Part shown: piece by piece, positions 28,582-39,096 of the stretch
How positions within the stretch are numbered: position 1 is the stretch's first letter
How the letters are laid out: every line of letters starts with the position of its first letter
Origin: Bacteroides faecichinchillae JCM 17102
GTDB taxonomy: Bacteria > Bacteroidota > Bacteroidia > Bacteroidales > Bacteroidaceae
Length of the DNA: 64,000 nucleotides
Direction of reading: 5' to 3'
Assembly (NCBI RefSeq): GCF_000614145.1
Contig: NZ_BAKK01000005.1
Span: 104,162 to 168,161, forward strand
The notes under the pieces: model-generated
Databases searched by the model: none
What the model was told of the DNA's origin: nothing
Seen by the model: only the letters and a program-made list of their open reading frames with translations
Program-made: the position numbers and the translations under genes

Positions 28582-29781
28582 ATGGCCAGTGTGAAAGTGA
28601 AATTCAGACCTTCCACCATAGAGGGAAAGGAAGGAACCATCTATTATCAGATTATCCAGAACCGTGTAATCCGTCAGCTAAAGACGGATTACCGGATATT
28701 TACGGATGAATGGAACGAAGCCGGAAGCTGTATCTTTGTCGGTCGTTCGGAGCGAAGCAATCTGCTCCTTTCCTTGCAGGAACGCATGGAATGGGACCTG
28801 AAACGGCTGGACATGATTATCCACCAACTGGATAACCGAAAAAGTACATATACAGCGAATGATATTATAGTTGCCTTTCAAAACAGGGTGGATGAACAGT
28901 CATTTTTTAATTTTATGCAGGGCATCATCAAACAATTAGAATTATTGAACAAAATACGGACATCAGAAACTTATACAGCGGCATTGAACAGTTTCATGAA
29001 GTTTCGCTATGGACAAGATATCCTTCTTTGTGAAATTGATAGCGATATGATGATGCTATATGAGGCATGGCTGAAAAGCAAAGAAATCTGTCCCAACACA
29101 GTTTCATTTTATATGCGTATTTTGCGTGCCGTGTATAACCGTGCCGTGGAAAAAGAACTGATTGAACAGAAGTACCCGTTTAGACATGTTTATACAGGCA
29201 TTGACAAGACAGTGAAACGTGCTGTTCCTCTAAAAGTCATCAAATATATCAAGGAACTTGATCTGACATTGAAGCCGCATCTTGATTATGCAAGGGATAT
29301 GTTCCTTTTTTCGTTCTACACCCGTGGAATGTCATTTGTTGATATGGCATATCTGAGAAAATCGGATTTGAAAAATGGTATTCTGACATACAGGAGAAAA
29401 AAAACTAGCCGGCAACTCACCGTTAAATGGGAAAAGTGTATGGGAGAGATTGTAAATAAGTATGAAAGTTATTCTGACATGCAATATCTGTTGCCAATAA
29501 TCACCCGATGTACCGATGAACGGATACAGTACAGAAATGCCATCTCTCGTGTAAACATTGCATTGAAAGAGATAGCCCGTTTAGTCGGTTTGGCTCATCC
29601 GTTGAGCATGTACTGTGCAAGACATGCCTGGGCAAGTATCGCTAAAAGCAAAAATATCCCTCTTGCAGTCATTAGTGAAGGTATGGGGCACGATTCAGAA
29701 GAAACGACACGCATCTATCTTGCTTCGCTTGACACGAATGTGGTGGATAAGGCGAACGGACTTATTCTGAAAGACTTATAA
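28582..29781 (+). CDS. Tyrosine recombinase, DNA-invertase-like
   Basis: A 399-residue tyrosine recombinase of the Bacteroides type that often acts as a local DNA invertase. It has a degenerate N-terminal SAM-like domain (about residues 100-195). The catalytic residues are Arg248 (FYTRGMSF), Lys near 273-274, Arg347 in MYCARHAW (Tyr at the first His position, as usual in this subgroup), His370 and Tyr379 (GMGHDSEETTRIYL). It is only distantly related to the integrase at 26857-28062. Its stop lies 36 bases from the left arm of the inverted repeats that flank the promoter of the restriction gene, so it is the prime candidate for flipping that segment. Confidence 0.9.
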   Translation: MASVKVKFRPSTIEGKEGTIYYQIIQNRVIRQLKTDYRIFTDEWNEAGSCIFVGRSERSNLLLSLQERMEWDLKRLDMIIHQLDNRKSTYTANDIIVAFQNRVDEQSFFNFMQGIIKQLELLNKIRTSETYTAALNSFMKFRYGQDILLCEIDSDMMMLYEAWLKSKEICPNTVSFYMRILRAVYNRAVEKELIEQKYPFRHVYTGIDKTVKRAVPLKVIKYIKELDLTLKPHLDYARDMFLFSFYTRGMSFVDMAYLRKSDLKNGILTYRRKKTSRQLTVKWEKCMGEIVNKYESYSDMQYLLPIITRCTDERIQYRNAISRVNIALKEIARLVGLAHPLSMYCARHAWASIAKSKNIPLAVISEGMGHDSEETTRIYLASLDTNVVDKANGLILKDL

Positions 29782-29817
29782 CAGGACAGGCATGAAAATT
29801 GTTTAGTAAAAAGCCGA

Positions 29818-30009
29818 ATCTCTTGATAAGAGTTATAGTTATGATGCAAAGGTACACAAAATACTGAAGAATAAGCATAAACAACTTGTTGATAATGCCA
29901 TAAATTGTATTAAAACTATCCGCCTGTTGAGCCAATCAAATTCTCATAGGTACAGAACATACTGATTTTCAAATGTGATTTTACTTGCATTTATCTCTTA
30001 TCAAGAGAT
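29818..30009. promoter_or_regulatory. Candidate invertible promoter flanked by 15-bp inverted repeats
   Basis: ATCTCTTGATAAGAG at 29818-29832 is the exact reverse complement of CTCTTATCAAGAGAT at 29995-30009. Each repeat has inverted arms (CTCTT/AAGAG) around an asymmetric centre (GAT/ATC), the form of a tyrosine-recombinase core site. The 162-base segment between them holds a -7 box TACCTTTG on the minus strand (29854-29847), pointing away from the restriction gene; no TAnnTTTG is seen toward it. The right repeat runs into the ATG at 30008. Inversion would place the -7 box about 25 bases before that ATG. A predicted OFF state is therefore present in this sequence. Confidence 0.7.
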
Positions 30010-33000
30010 GAATTTCAAGGAGATACTGCATAAATTCCGTACCGAATCATTCACGGAAAAGGAGAAAGGTACAAAGTTCGAGCGACTGATGCGCTCATGG
30101 TTGCTGACAGACCCACGTTACAACGAGTTGGAAAAAGTCTGGCTATGGGAGGAGTTTCCGGGACGTAAGGATTTCGGAGGTACAGACACAGGTATAGACC
30201 TTGTGGCAAAGACAGAAATGGGCGACTATTGGGCCATCCAGTGCAAGTGTTATGCCGAGGATGCCACAATAGACAAGCCTGCCGTGGATTCGTTCCTTGC
30301 CACCTCCAGCCGCACATTTACAAATGAGGTTACATTTCAAACAACCCGTTTCTCCAATCGCGTATGGATTTCTACTACCAGTCATTGGGGGAGCAATGCC
30401 GAGGAAGCCATCCGTAATCAGGAACCGCCAGTGACACGTGTCGGCATGGCCGACCTGAATTCATCCCCAGTGGATTGGCAAAAGCTGTTGGATGGTCTTA
30501 CGGGAAACTCAGCACTCATAGAAGGCAAAAAACCGCGCAAACATCAACTCGATGCCATATCCAAGGCATACATGCATTATATTACAGAGGGAAACGACCG
30601 TGGTAAGCTCATCATGGCCTGCGGTACAGGAAAAACCTATACTTCGTTGCTTATCGCCGAACAGTTGTTGAACGGCAAGGGGCTGGTGTTGTTTATGGTT
30701 CCGTCCATCGCTCTGCTGGGTCAGTCACTCAACGCATGGTCAGCTGATGCGGGAAAAACCATAAAGGCGGTCTGTATCTGTTCGGATTCCAAGGCTTCGC
30801 GTAAGATACAGAAAAACAAATATGATGATGCAGATGACAGTGTGGTAGACCTTGCCGTACCTGCATCTACCAATCCGAAGTCCATCGCCTCGCAACTGAA
30901 GAAGTACCGCAGCCATGATGGACTGGTGGTAGTGTTTTCCACATACCAGTCCATTGATGCCGTGTCAGAGGCACAACAGGAAATACTTTCCGAAACAAAC
31001 GGCGAATATGGTGTGTTCGACTTCATTATCTGCGACGAGGCACACCGCACTACGGGTGTAAAACTGTCTGATAAGGACGAGAGCAATTTCACTAAAATAC
31101 ACTCCGATGACAATGTGAAAGGTCGAAAACGGTTGTACATGACCGCTACGCCGCGCCTGTACGGTGAATCGGCCAAAGTAAAGGCTTCTGAAAAGGACTG
31201 TATCCTCTGCTCAATGGACGACAAGGCACTTTATGGAGAAGAGTTCTATCGTGTGAATTTCTCCTATGCCGTACAGAACGGGCTGCTGACCGATTACAAG
31301 GTGCTTGTCCTTACTGTCGGTGAAAACGATGTGCCTGATAATATAAAGCGGGACATCACCGATACGACCACCGAACTGAATTTTGATGATACGTCCAAAC
31401 TTATCGGTGTGATCAACGGCCTCTCAAAGATGATACAGGGTGATGATCATCGCACATGGGATGCCGATCCACACATGATGCGCCGTGCTGTGGCGTTCTG
31501 TTCGTCCATTGACAAGAGCGCAAGCAGGACGGGCATCGCATCCAAATATGTTGCTTCCGTACTGCCGCAAATATCGGAAAAGTACGACAAAAATCTGGAT
31601 GCGGAAAGCCTATCGCATACCGTTTCGATAACCGCAAAACACATAGACGGCTCTATGAACTCACAGGAACGAAATGGAATTCTGCAATGGCTGTCTGATG
31701 AGCCGGACAATGACCGAGAGTGTCGGGTGGTGACCAATGTGCGTTGCTTGTCCGAAGGTGTAGACGTACCGTCGCTTGATGCTGTACTGTTCCTTTCTGC
31801 CCGTAATTCACAGGTGGATGTGGTACAGTCTGTTGGCCGTGTGATGCGTACTTTCCACAAGGGACAGCTCGATGAGAAGAAATACGGATATATCATCATC
31901 CCTATTGTCGTGCCTTCTGGTGTTTCAGCAGAAGAAGCACTTGATAATAGCAAGACCTTTGATGTAGTTTGGGAAATCCTGAACGCGCTACGCTCTCACG
32001 ACGACCGTTTCAATGCGATGGTGAATAAGATTGCGCTCAACAAGCAGAAACCAAACAAACAGTCCTACACTCCGTCAGTCACTATCGGCAGGCCGGGATT
32101 AGGCTTTCAAGAGGGAGAGAGTGAGGCACGGGAGCTGGAGAATGCAGAAATCGCACGCCAGTTGGAACTCAGATTCGGCGAGTTGCAGGACGGCATGTAT
32201 GCCAAGCTCGTGGAAAAGTGCGGCGACCGCCTATATTGGGAGAACTGGGCTAAGGAAATCGGACTCATCGCGCACAAGTTCATCGAGCGCATATCCAAAC
32301 TTATCCAGTCCGGCATACACAAAAAGGCGTTCAACGAATACCTCAAGGGGCTACAGCGCGACCTTAACCCGTCAGTAGATGCGGCACAGGCCATCGAGAT
32401 GCTGGCACAGCATATCATCACCCGTCCGGTGTTCGACGCTTTGTTTGCCGATTACCAGTTCGTGAACAACAACGCCGTAAGCCGTTCCATGCAGCGCATG
32501 ATAGACCTCTTACAAGAACAGGCTTTCGAGAAAGATACCGAGATACTGGATAAATTCTACGAATCGGTACGCATGAATGTTGGTGGCATTGATAATTTGG
32601 AGGGAAAACAGACCATCATCAAGAACCTATATGAGAAATTCTTTAAGGGCGCATTCCCGCTTACAGTGGAAAAACTGGGCATTGTTTATACGCCCGTAGA
32701 GTGCGTGGACTTCATCATCCGTTCTGTGGATGACATTCTTAAGGCGGAGTTCAACACTTCGCTGACCGCACAGAATGTACATATACTTGACCCGTTTGTG
32801 GGCACAGGTACGTTCATTACGCGATTGTTGCAGTCCGGTCTTATCCGCCCCGAGGATATGGAGCGCAAGTATCTTAATGAAATCCATTGCAATGAAATCG
32901 TGTTGCTGGCCTATTATATAGCTGATGTGAACATAGAATCGGTGTTCCATGAGATAACCCGTCGTAAAACTTACCTGCCATATAGCGGAATCTGTCTGAC

Positions 33001-34989
33001 TGACACCTTCCAATTGGCAGAGAAAAAGCACAACGAGCTTTTCACGGAGTTCTTCCAGGACAATTCCAAACGGGTTAAGAAGCAGATGGCCACGCATGTA
33101 AGGGTGATTGTGGGGAATCCGCCATATTCCGCCAAACAAGGTTCGGCTAATGATAATGCACAGAATCTTTCCTATCCAAATTTGGATATGCGAATAGCAA
33201 ATACATATGTAAATGAATCAAGTACGACTTTGAAGAATTCCCTTTATGATACTTATATTAAGGCATTTCGTTGGGCATCTGACCGAATACCTGAAAACGA
33301 TGGCGGAATAGTAGCTTTTATAAGTAATGGATCATGGCTTGATGGTAATGCACAAGATGGTATGCGTCGATGCTTTGAAGAAGAATTTACCTCCATCTAT
33401 GTACTGAATCTGCGCGGTAACCAGCGTACTTCGGGCGAATTGTCGCGCAAAGAGGGTGGCAAAATCTTTGGTAGCGGTTCACGCACTCCCATTGCCATTA
33501 CTTTCCTTGTCAAGAATCCGGCAAAGAAAGAGCTAAAGACGGGCATCCATTATCACGATATTGGCGATTACCTTACTCGTGAACAGAAGCTCAAAATGGT
33601 CAAAGATTTCCGTTCCATTTCTTCACAGAAATTGGACTGGCAAATAATCACTCCTAACGAAAAAGCAGATTGGATAAATCAACGTGATGGAATATTCGAT
33701 AATTTAATTCCATTATTTGATAATACGATTGGGCAAGGTTTTTTTAATTATATACCTATTGGTGTGTTATCCTCCGTGATTCATGGGTATGCAATTTCGA
33801 TAAAAATACTCTGCTGAGCAATATTAATCGTATGATAAACAATTATAATACATCTATTAGTCATCGGAAAGCAGAGGATTTTAATTATAATCCAACGCAA
33901 ATTGGGTGGTCTGCTAATCTAAAAAAAGTAGCATTAACAGGACACTTACTAAATTTTATCCCTGAAAGTGTAACAATTTACACCTATAGACTTTTTCAAA
34001 AATCATATTTGTACTATGAACGTTCATTAATAGAACGTCCAGGGCAATGGCAGCATATTTTCCCACCTAACTGCTACAACCAAGTTATTGGTATGAAGGG
34101 AACAGGTGGGAATAAGGATTTTTCCTTATTTTTATATAATACGATTATTGATTACAATAATTTTGAAGCTGGAACAAAATGTTTTCCTTTATATTGGTAT
34201 GAAGAAAACAAAAATCGAGAAGGAACTCTTTTCGATGATGCAGAAACTAATCGTTATATCCGTCGCGACGGCATCACAGACTGGATATTGAAAGAAGTCC
34301 GCAGTCGCTTTGGCGGCTCACGAGCCATTACTAAAGAACATATTTTCTACTATGTGTATGGATTGCTTCATTCCAAGCAATACCGAGAGCGTTTCGCCGA
34401 TGATCTGAAGAAGTCATTGCCACGCATTCCCATAGTGGATAACGTACAGGACTTTATGGCTTTTTATAAAGCCGGAAAGGAACTGGCCGACTTACATTTG
34501 AACTATGAGCAAGGCATCAATATTCCTGCTACAGAACAAGGCGCAGTCGCTTATTCGGAAATGTCGGCGCAGGCACAACGTACACTCGGTGTAATTGTTA
34601 CGGGAGACATTGACATTTGGCAGGACGAGTGGACCGAAGAAACATACCAATACTTTGCCGTGGAAAAGATGCGCTTTGCCAAAGTGCGTGACGAAAACGG
34701 AAAGCTCATCGCCGACAAAACACACATCATCTACAATAGCCACATTACCATTGAGAACATTCCGCTCAAAGCCTATGAGTACATCGTCAATGGTAAGTCA
34801 GCCATTGAATGGATAATGGAACGCTATGCCGTAACCATTGATAAAGCATCCCAAATCAAGAACAACCCCAACGATTGGTCAAAGGAACGCGAGCAACCCC
34901 GCTACATCCTCGACCTACTGCTTTCAGTCATTATCCTCTCTTGCAAAACGGTAGATGTCACATCCACATTTCCATTTTGCAAATGGTAA
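30008..34989 (+). pseudogene. Type ISP restriction-modification enzyme, single-base frameshift
   Basis: About 1660 residues in one chain, like LlaGI-type single-polypeptide R-M enzymes. From the ATG at 30008: Mrr-like nuclease (Asp64, Gln78-x-Lys80), superfamily 2 helicase (Walker A ACGTGKT 204-210, DEAH 343-346, TATPR 379-383, motif VI QSVGRVMRT near 607), N6-adenine methyltransferase (LDPFVGTGTF near 927, GNPPY near 1036), then a target-recognition region. The frame breaks near 33774: adding one C to TCCTCCGTGAT restores SSRDSWVCNFDKN and joins the part starting at 33832. It cuts unmethylated DNA after translocation. One polypeptide methylates and cleaves, so OFF switching is safe for the host. 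Confidence 0.9.
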
Positions 34990-34999
34990 TTTCAATAAA

Positions 35000-35044
35000 C
35001 AAAACGAACTGTGGTAATATACAATTTTGCCACAGTTCGTTTTG
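35000..35044. terminator. Bidirectional terminator between convergent genes
   Basis: A perfect 15-bp stem CAAAACGAACTGTGG (35000-35014) with CCACAGTTCGTTTTG (35030-35044), 15-base loop, with T runs on both strands. It lies between the stop codons of the restriction gene (plus) and the ATPase gene (minus). Confidence 0.9.
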
Positions 35045-35068
35045 TTTTAAGAATTTAAGTATTTTGTA

Positions 35069-36429
35069 TCAAATTGTACGATGCGCTCTAATGTAATTTC
35101 TCATACATTCTATGGAATCTTTTAATTCTTGTTCGCTATAACTATTATTGCGATTTTCTGGATGATGAATGATATGCCGAATTTTTTCCGTTTTAGAAAT
35201 TTGTAAATTTGATGTTGTTCCGTTCTTATTCAATTTTGTATAATTGACTTTTACCTGATGCCCATCATAATCATTTTTCCAACCTTCAGCTTCTATATAA
35301 CCATATAACGCATTGTGATAATCTGTTGATGATACATCAAAAGCTTGAAAATTAATCTCAGCCGCTAAAGTATATGGTAATACTGCTGGGGCATCAATAC
35401 TTCCTGCTGAGATGTTTCCCATGCTATCTTTTAGAATTATAACTTTTGTATCATTCAAGTCTTGCAGGGCTTCACTAATAACACCCTCAGAATGGCTTGC
35501 AAAAAATAATTGAGCTATTTGTACCTCATTATTATCTGTAAAGAGATTTTTATAATATCTTAAAATGTTTTTCTGCCATTTAGGTGCATACTTAATTCGG
35601 GCTCATCAACCATGATTATAGCACCATTAAGCTGATTTATGTTTCTTAAAAGATAAGCCCCCCTAAATACAATTTGTTTTTCTCCTGTACTTAGATCATC
35701 TATCGATATTTCTACTCCGTTTTTCTCAAATAATATAACCTTTTCACCATCAATATTCCCGACTTTTTTGTACTTTACCTTATCAAAGAAATTATTAAAT
35801 GCTTTTTTAAATCTAAAAATTTTCGAATTGTGTTCAAATTCAGAAGTAGTCATTGCTGCTTCCCCACGGCTTTCCCTTTGTGTATTTATATCATAATACT
35901 CTTCGTTATCTTGATTTTGAATATCAACAATAAGCTGCTTTAATGATGTAAAATTGTCTTCTTTATCAGAATCGTATTTATTCTTGTCTAATTCATTTGT
36001 TTTTACAGACTCTATTTTGCTAGTTTTATAGTCCGCTCTAGGCCTCGAAAACACACATCCATACGACCTTGGATCTTTTTCATCAGATTGAATGGTGCTT
36101 GGGTTATTAACTTTATCTGAACGTATATTTTCAGCTGTATCATTCTTCACATCAAATCGTGTAAAGAACGTGTCATTTGATTCTGGAATCATTGGAGGTT
36201 TGAGAATATACAATTCGTTATTTACCTCATATTCTATCATGTCAAATGGCTTAAAACTACCAATGCACAGGAAGGTATTTAGTGTTTCCAAGATGGTCGT
36301 TTTTCCACTCCCATTTTCGCCTGCAAAAACAATAGTTGAAAAAGGATGATTAGTTACTGGATTTACAAAATCCAATTCAAGATTTCCTAATATAGGATGA
36401 TTTGTCCATTTAACTTTTCTTATCTTCAT
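35069..36429 (-). pseudogene. AAA family ATPase (RecF/OLD-like), single-base frameshift
   Basis: A P-loop ATPase of about 453 residues once the frame is repaired. The first part (from 36429) has Walker A FAGENGSGKTTILETL (about residues 34-49), the ABC-like signature DLSTGEKQIV and Walker B AIIMVDEPELSMH. A stop follows because CACCTAAATGG near 35582-35586 lacks one C; CACCCTAAATGG restores HPKWQKNILRYY and leads through FFASHSEGVI (the H-loop) to the C-terminal part. The tail HHPENRNNSYSEQELKDSI is typical of Bacteroides AAA proteins in defence islands. No nuclease partner is adjacent on the same strand. Role in phage defence is inferred from the neighbourhood. Confidence 0.85.
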
Positions 36430-36542
36430 AAACTTCTAATATTAATTTGTTAGTACAAAATTACAGTTTTATTACTTGTTAGCTAAGTAGTTATCAAAAA
36501 AATCACTAATATTGCATAGGTATTTGTAAATGTAATACAATA

Positions 36543-37541
36543 ATGACAAATAGAACAGCTACCTCAGTATTGTTTGGATTTGATTTTCAAGCGAACGCAG
36601 CAATAGTGTTAATGCTTGAGAATATTAAAGATATGTCCAGTATCCGTTTAGAAGGATCTGAAGATATAGAAATCAATCTAAACAATGGCAGCAGTATTTT
36701 GGCTCAAGCAAAGTCTGTTGTAAATAGTAGTACTGACTTCTCAAATGTACTATCCAATCTTAAAAAGTCTATAATATCTTTATCAGAAGCAGAGCATAAA
36801 TTGGGAGTAGTGAAAGAACTTATATATATAACTAACACTCCAAACCCATTCAATGAGAAACAATTGAACCCTATATTTTATGGTGCTTCACAAAGGGATT
36901 ATAGCTCATTGCCAAGACCTTTAAAAGATAAAATTAATAAGATAATCTCTAAGATTGAAAAGCCTCTTGATACGAGTAAATTCAAAATACAGATTTTACC
37001 TTTTGAGACAGATAATGACAATGAAAGATATAAATGTGTTATGAATGCTATTGGTGATTTCATTCCCAAATTAGGAAATATATCTATAGCTAAAGACAAC
37101 TTACACGGAATTTGGGTAAAAGATCTTTTTAGAAGTGGAACGAAAAGGATGTCTGATATAAAACTAACTAAAAAAGATATTATATGGCCTTTAATAGTTC
37201 TTGTAACTCAAAATGAAAATTATGATGAAGATGAATTTGATGATTCTGAGATATATGAACTATCGAGAAGTTACGAAGCAATTATAAATACCTGCTCGGA
37301 AAAATACGAATTTGTAACTAAGGTGCTATGTGCATACAATGTTTTTTATAAAGAAGCAAAACAAAGTGAAAGGAAACGAAAATTTATAGAAATGGAGAGT
37401 AGTAAGTTCGCATATCTTTTTGAAGGGGAAAGTGTATCTTTATCTAATACTCTACAAGAAAAACTCCTACAAATTATTGTTCGCAATATTTTGAACAAAC
37501 GTATTCAAATAGACAATATTAAGAATGCTGTGAATCTATGA
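36543..37541 (+). CDS. Nuclease-like effector protein (DUF4297/Cap4-like N-terminus), candidate defence protein
   Basis: A 332-residue protein. The N-terminal 60 residues resemble the dsDNA endonuclease domain of Cap4/DUF4297 proteins: GFDFQANAAIVLMLENI, then Glu37 and Asp41/Glu43 (RLEGSEDIEI), then QAK at 55-57, an arrangement fitting the PD-(D/E)xK core. The C-terminal half is helical and unrecognised, as in effectors of ABC-three-component systems. Its stop overlaps the next ATG by 4 bases (ATGA at 37538), so it is coupled to the SMC-like ATPase. Base composition is AT-richer than the restriction gene next door. The nuclease assignment rests on motif spacing alone. Confidence 0.65.
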   Translation: MTNRTATSVLFGFDFQANAAIVLMLENIKDMSSIRLEGSEDIEINLNNGSSILAQAKSVVNSSTDFSNVLSNLKKSIISLSEAEHKLGVVKELIYITNTPNPFNEKQLNPIFYGASQRDYSSLPRPLKDKINKIISKIEKPLDTSKFKIQILPFETDNDNERYKCVMNAIGDFIPKLGNISIAKDNLHGIWVKDLFRSGTKRMSDIKLTKKDIIWPLIVLVTQNENYDEDEFDDSEIYELSRSYEAIINTCSEKYEFVTKVLCAYNVFYKEAKQSERKRKFIEMESSKFAYLFEGESVSLSNTLQEKLLQIIVRNILNKRIQIDNIKNAVNL

Positions 37542-38983
37542 TTTTCAATTCAATCTATATCGAAGAGGCTGGTAATAAACGTTTGATTGTTTTCTCTGAT
37601 AGAAACAATCTCATACATAGCCTTGCAAATAGTAAGGGTAAAACGACTTTACTAAGACTTATGTTATATTCAATCGGATATAGCATACCTAATACTAAGC
37701 ATATTAAATTCGAGAACTGCAAAGTCGAAAGTCAAATAACTTTGGATAGTGGAGAGGTTTTAGTATTATGTAGAGAATCGAGGGATTACATTGAATTGAA
37801 ACAGAATGATTCTGTAGTAACATATGTTTTGCCAAGTGATGAAGCGGCCCTTCATAAAATTATTTTTAAAGCCAATTATCCAGAACTAATAAATAATCTT
37901 TTAGGAATATTCTATTTTGACCAGGAAAAGGGATGGACTTTGCTTAATCGAGGAGTTGTCATTGGAAGTATTCGCTTTAATATTGAGGAACTAATTAGAG
38001 GCATTGCAGAGATTGATTGTTCTGAATTATATAGACAAAAGGAGACAAAGAGACAAGATCTTTTGAAATACAAACAGATGTTTAGTGTTTCTAAGTATCA
38101 AGAAACTATTGATTCCGAATCCAATAATCTTGCAGGAGAATCATACAATTCTTTGATTGATAGCAAAATCAATCAATGTAAGATGCGGCATAATCTATTG
38201 AAAAAAGAACTATCTCGGATAGACAAAGTCCTTAAAGAAAATAAGCATTTTAGAAACTTTATTGGAGAGATTGGTTTATTGGTAAAAACTCCAAATGGAG
38301 ATACTATAGCTGTAACAGAAAATAATATTGTGGGTCTTAATGATGCCATAGATTTTCTTGTAGCAAAGCGTAAACTTATAGCGACACAATACAACCAGAT
38401 TCAAGCAGAAATCTGTAAATATGAGAAAGAACGTAGATTTGAAGAACAACAGTTGTCTTTTTTTGATAATGTTGAAACAATAGCCGACATATTTGATAAA
38501 AGAATCTCAACAATTCCTATTAATGAAGTAGCTGTAAAAAAAGGAATAGCAAAGTTAGAAAAGGAGATTGCTGAAATTAATTCAAAAATAAAGGACTTAA
38601 CACGTGCTGCAAATAGTGTTATAACACCAATATTTAATAATACAAGGAAGTATCTTACAGAGTTAGGATTAGATGGAGAATCTATCTCAGAAAAATATTT
38701 GTTTACATCAAATTTGAAAGAATTATCTGGAGCAATTTTGCATAAAACAGTTTTTGCTTTTAGATTAGCATGTTTATTGGAAGTTGAAAAACATTTAAAT
38801 ATAAAAATGCCAATAATTCTTGATTCTCCTAGTGGAAAAGAAATTGATCATCAAAATATCGAAGCAATGATAAAAATTTTGAAACGAGATTTCTCTGAAA
38901 ATCAAATAATTATTGCCTCTATTTACGAATATGATTTAATAAATATAAATAAAATCAATATTGTAAATAGACTAATTGAATAA
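37538..38983 (+). CDS. SMC/RecN-like ATPase (DUF2326-like), partner of nuclease-like protein
   Basis: A 481-residue ATPase. The N-terminal half-site has a shortened P-loop, NSKGKTTLLRLMLYSIGYS (residues 31-49), as in DUF2326/YydB-type proteins. The middle (about 170-360) is charged coiled coil. The C-terminal half-site has Walker B IILDSPSGKEID (about 426-437) and the closing IIIASIYEYDL. It starts inside the stop codon of the nuclease-like gene. By analogy with Lamassu LmuB and ABC-3C ATPases, it may sense DNA ends or phage structures and release the nuclease partner. No separate middle component is visible. Function is inferred. Confidence 0.75.
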   Translation: MIFNSIYIEEAGNKRLIVFSDRNNLIHSLANSKGKTTLLRLMLYSIGYSIPNTKHIKFENCKVESQITLDSGEVLVLCRESRDYIELKQNDSVVTYVLPSDEAALHKIIFKANYPELINNLLGIFYFDQEKGWTLLNRGVVIGSIRFNIEELIRGIAEIDCSELYRQKETKRQDLLKYKQMFSVSKYQETIDSESNNLAGESYNSLIDSKINQCKMRHNLLKKELSRIDKVLKENKHFRNFIGEIGLLVKTPNGDTIAVTENNIVGLNDAIDFLVAKRKLIATQYNQIQAEICKYEKERRFEEQQLSFFDNVETIADIFDKRISTIPINEVAVKKGIAKLEKEIAEINSKIKDLTRAANSVITPIFNNTRKYLTELGLDGESISEKYLFTSNLKELSGAILHKTVFAFRLACLLEVEKHLNIKMPIILDSPSGKEIDHQNIEAMIKILKRDFSENQIIIASIYEYDLININKINIVNRLIE

Positions 38984-39096
38984 TTGCTTAAATTATAAAT
39001 CAAGTAATTGAATATTAGATCAATTTGATATATTGCATTTCGATAATGTCTTGGTGAATTGTAGAGTATTTTATAGAATAATTAAATTGGGAAAAC

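Noticed and set aside
31447..31953. 168-residue minus-strand frame inside the restriction gene
   Set aside because: Ser/Arg/Cys-rich composition typical of an antisense shadow of the helicase domain.
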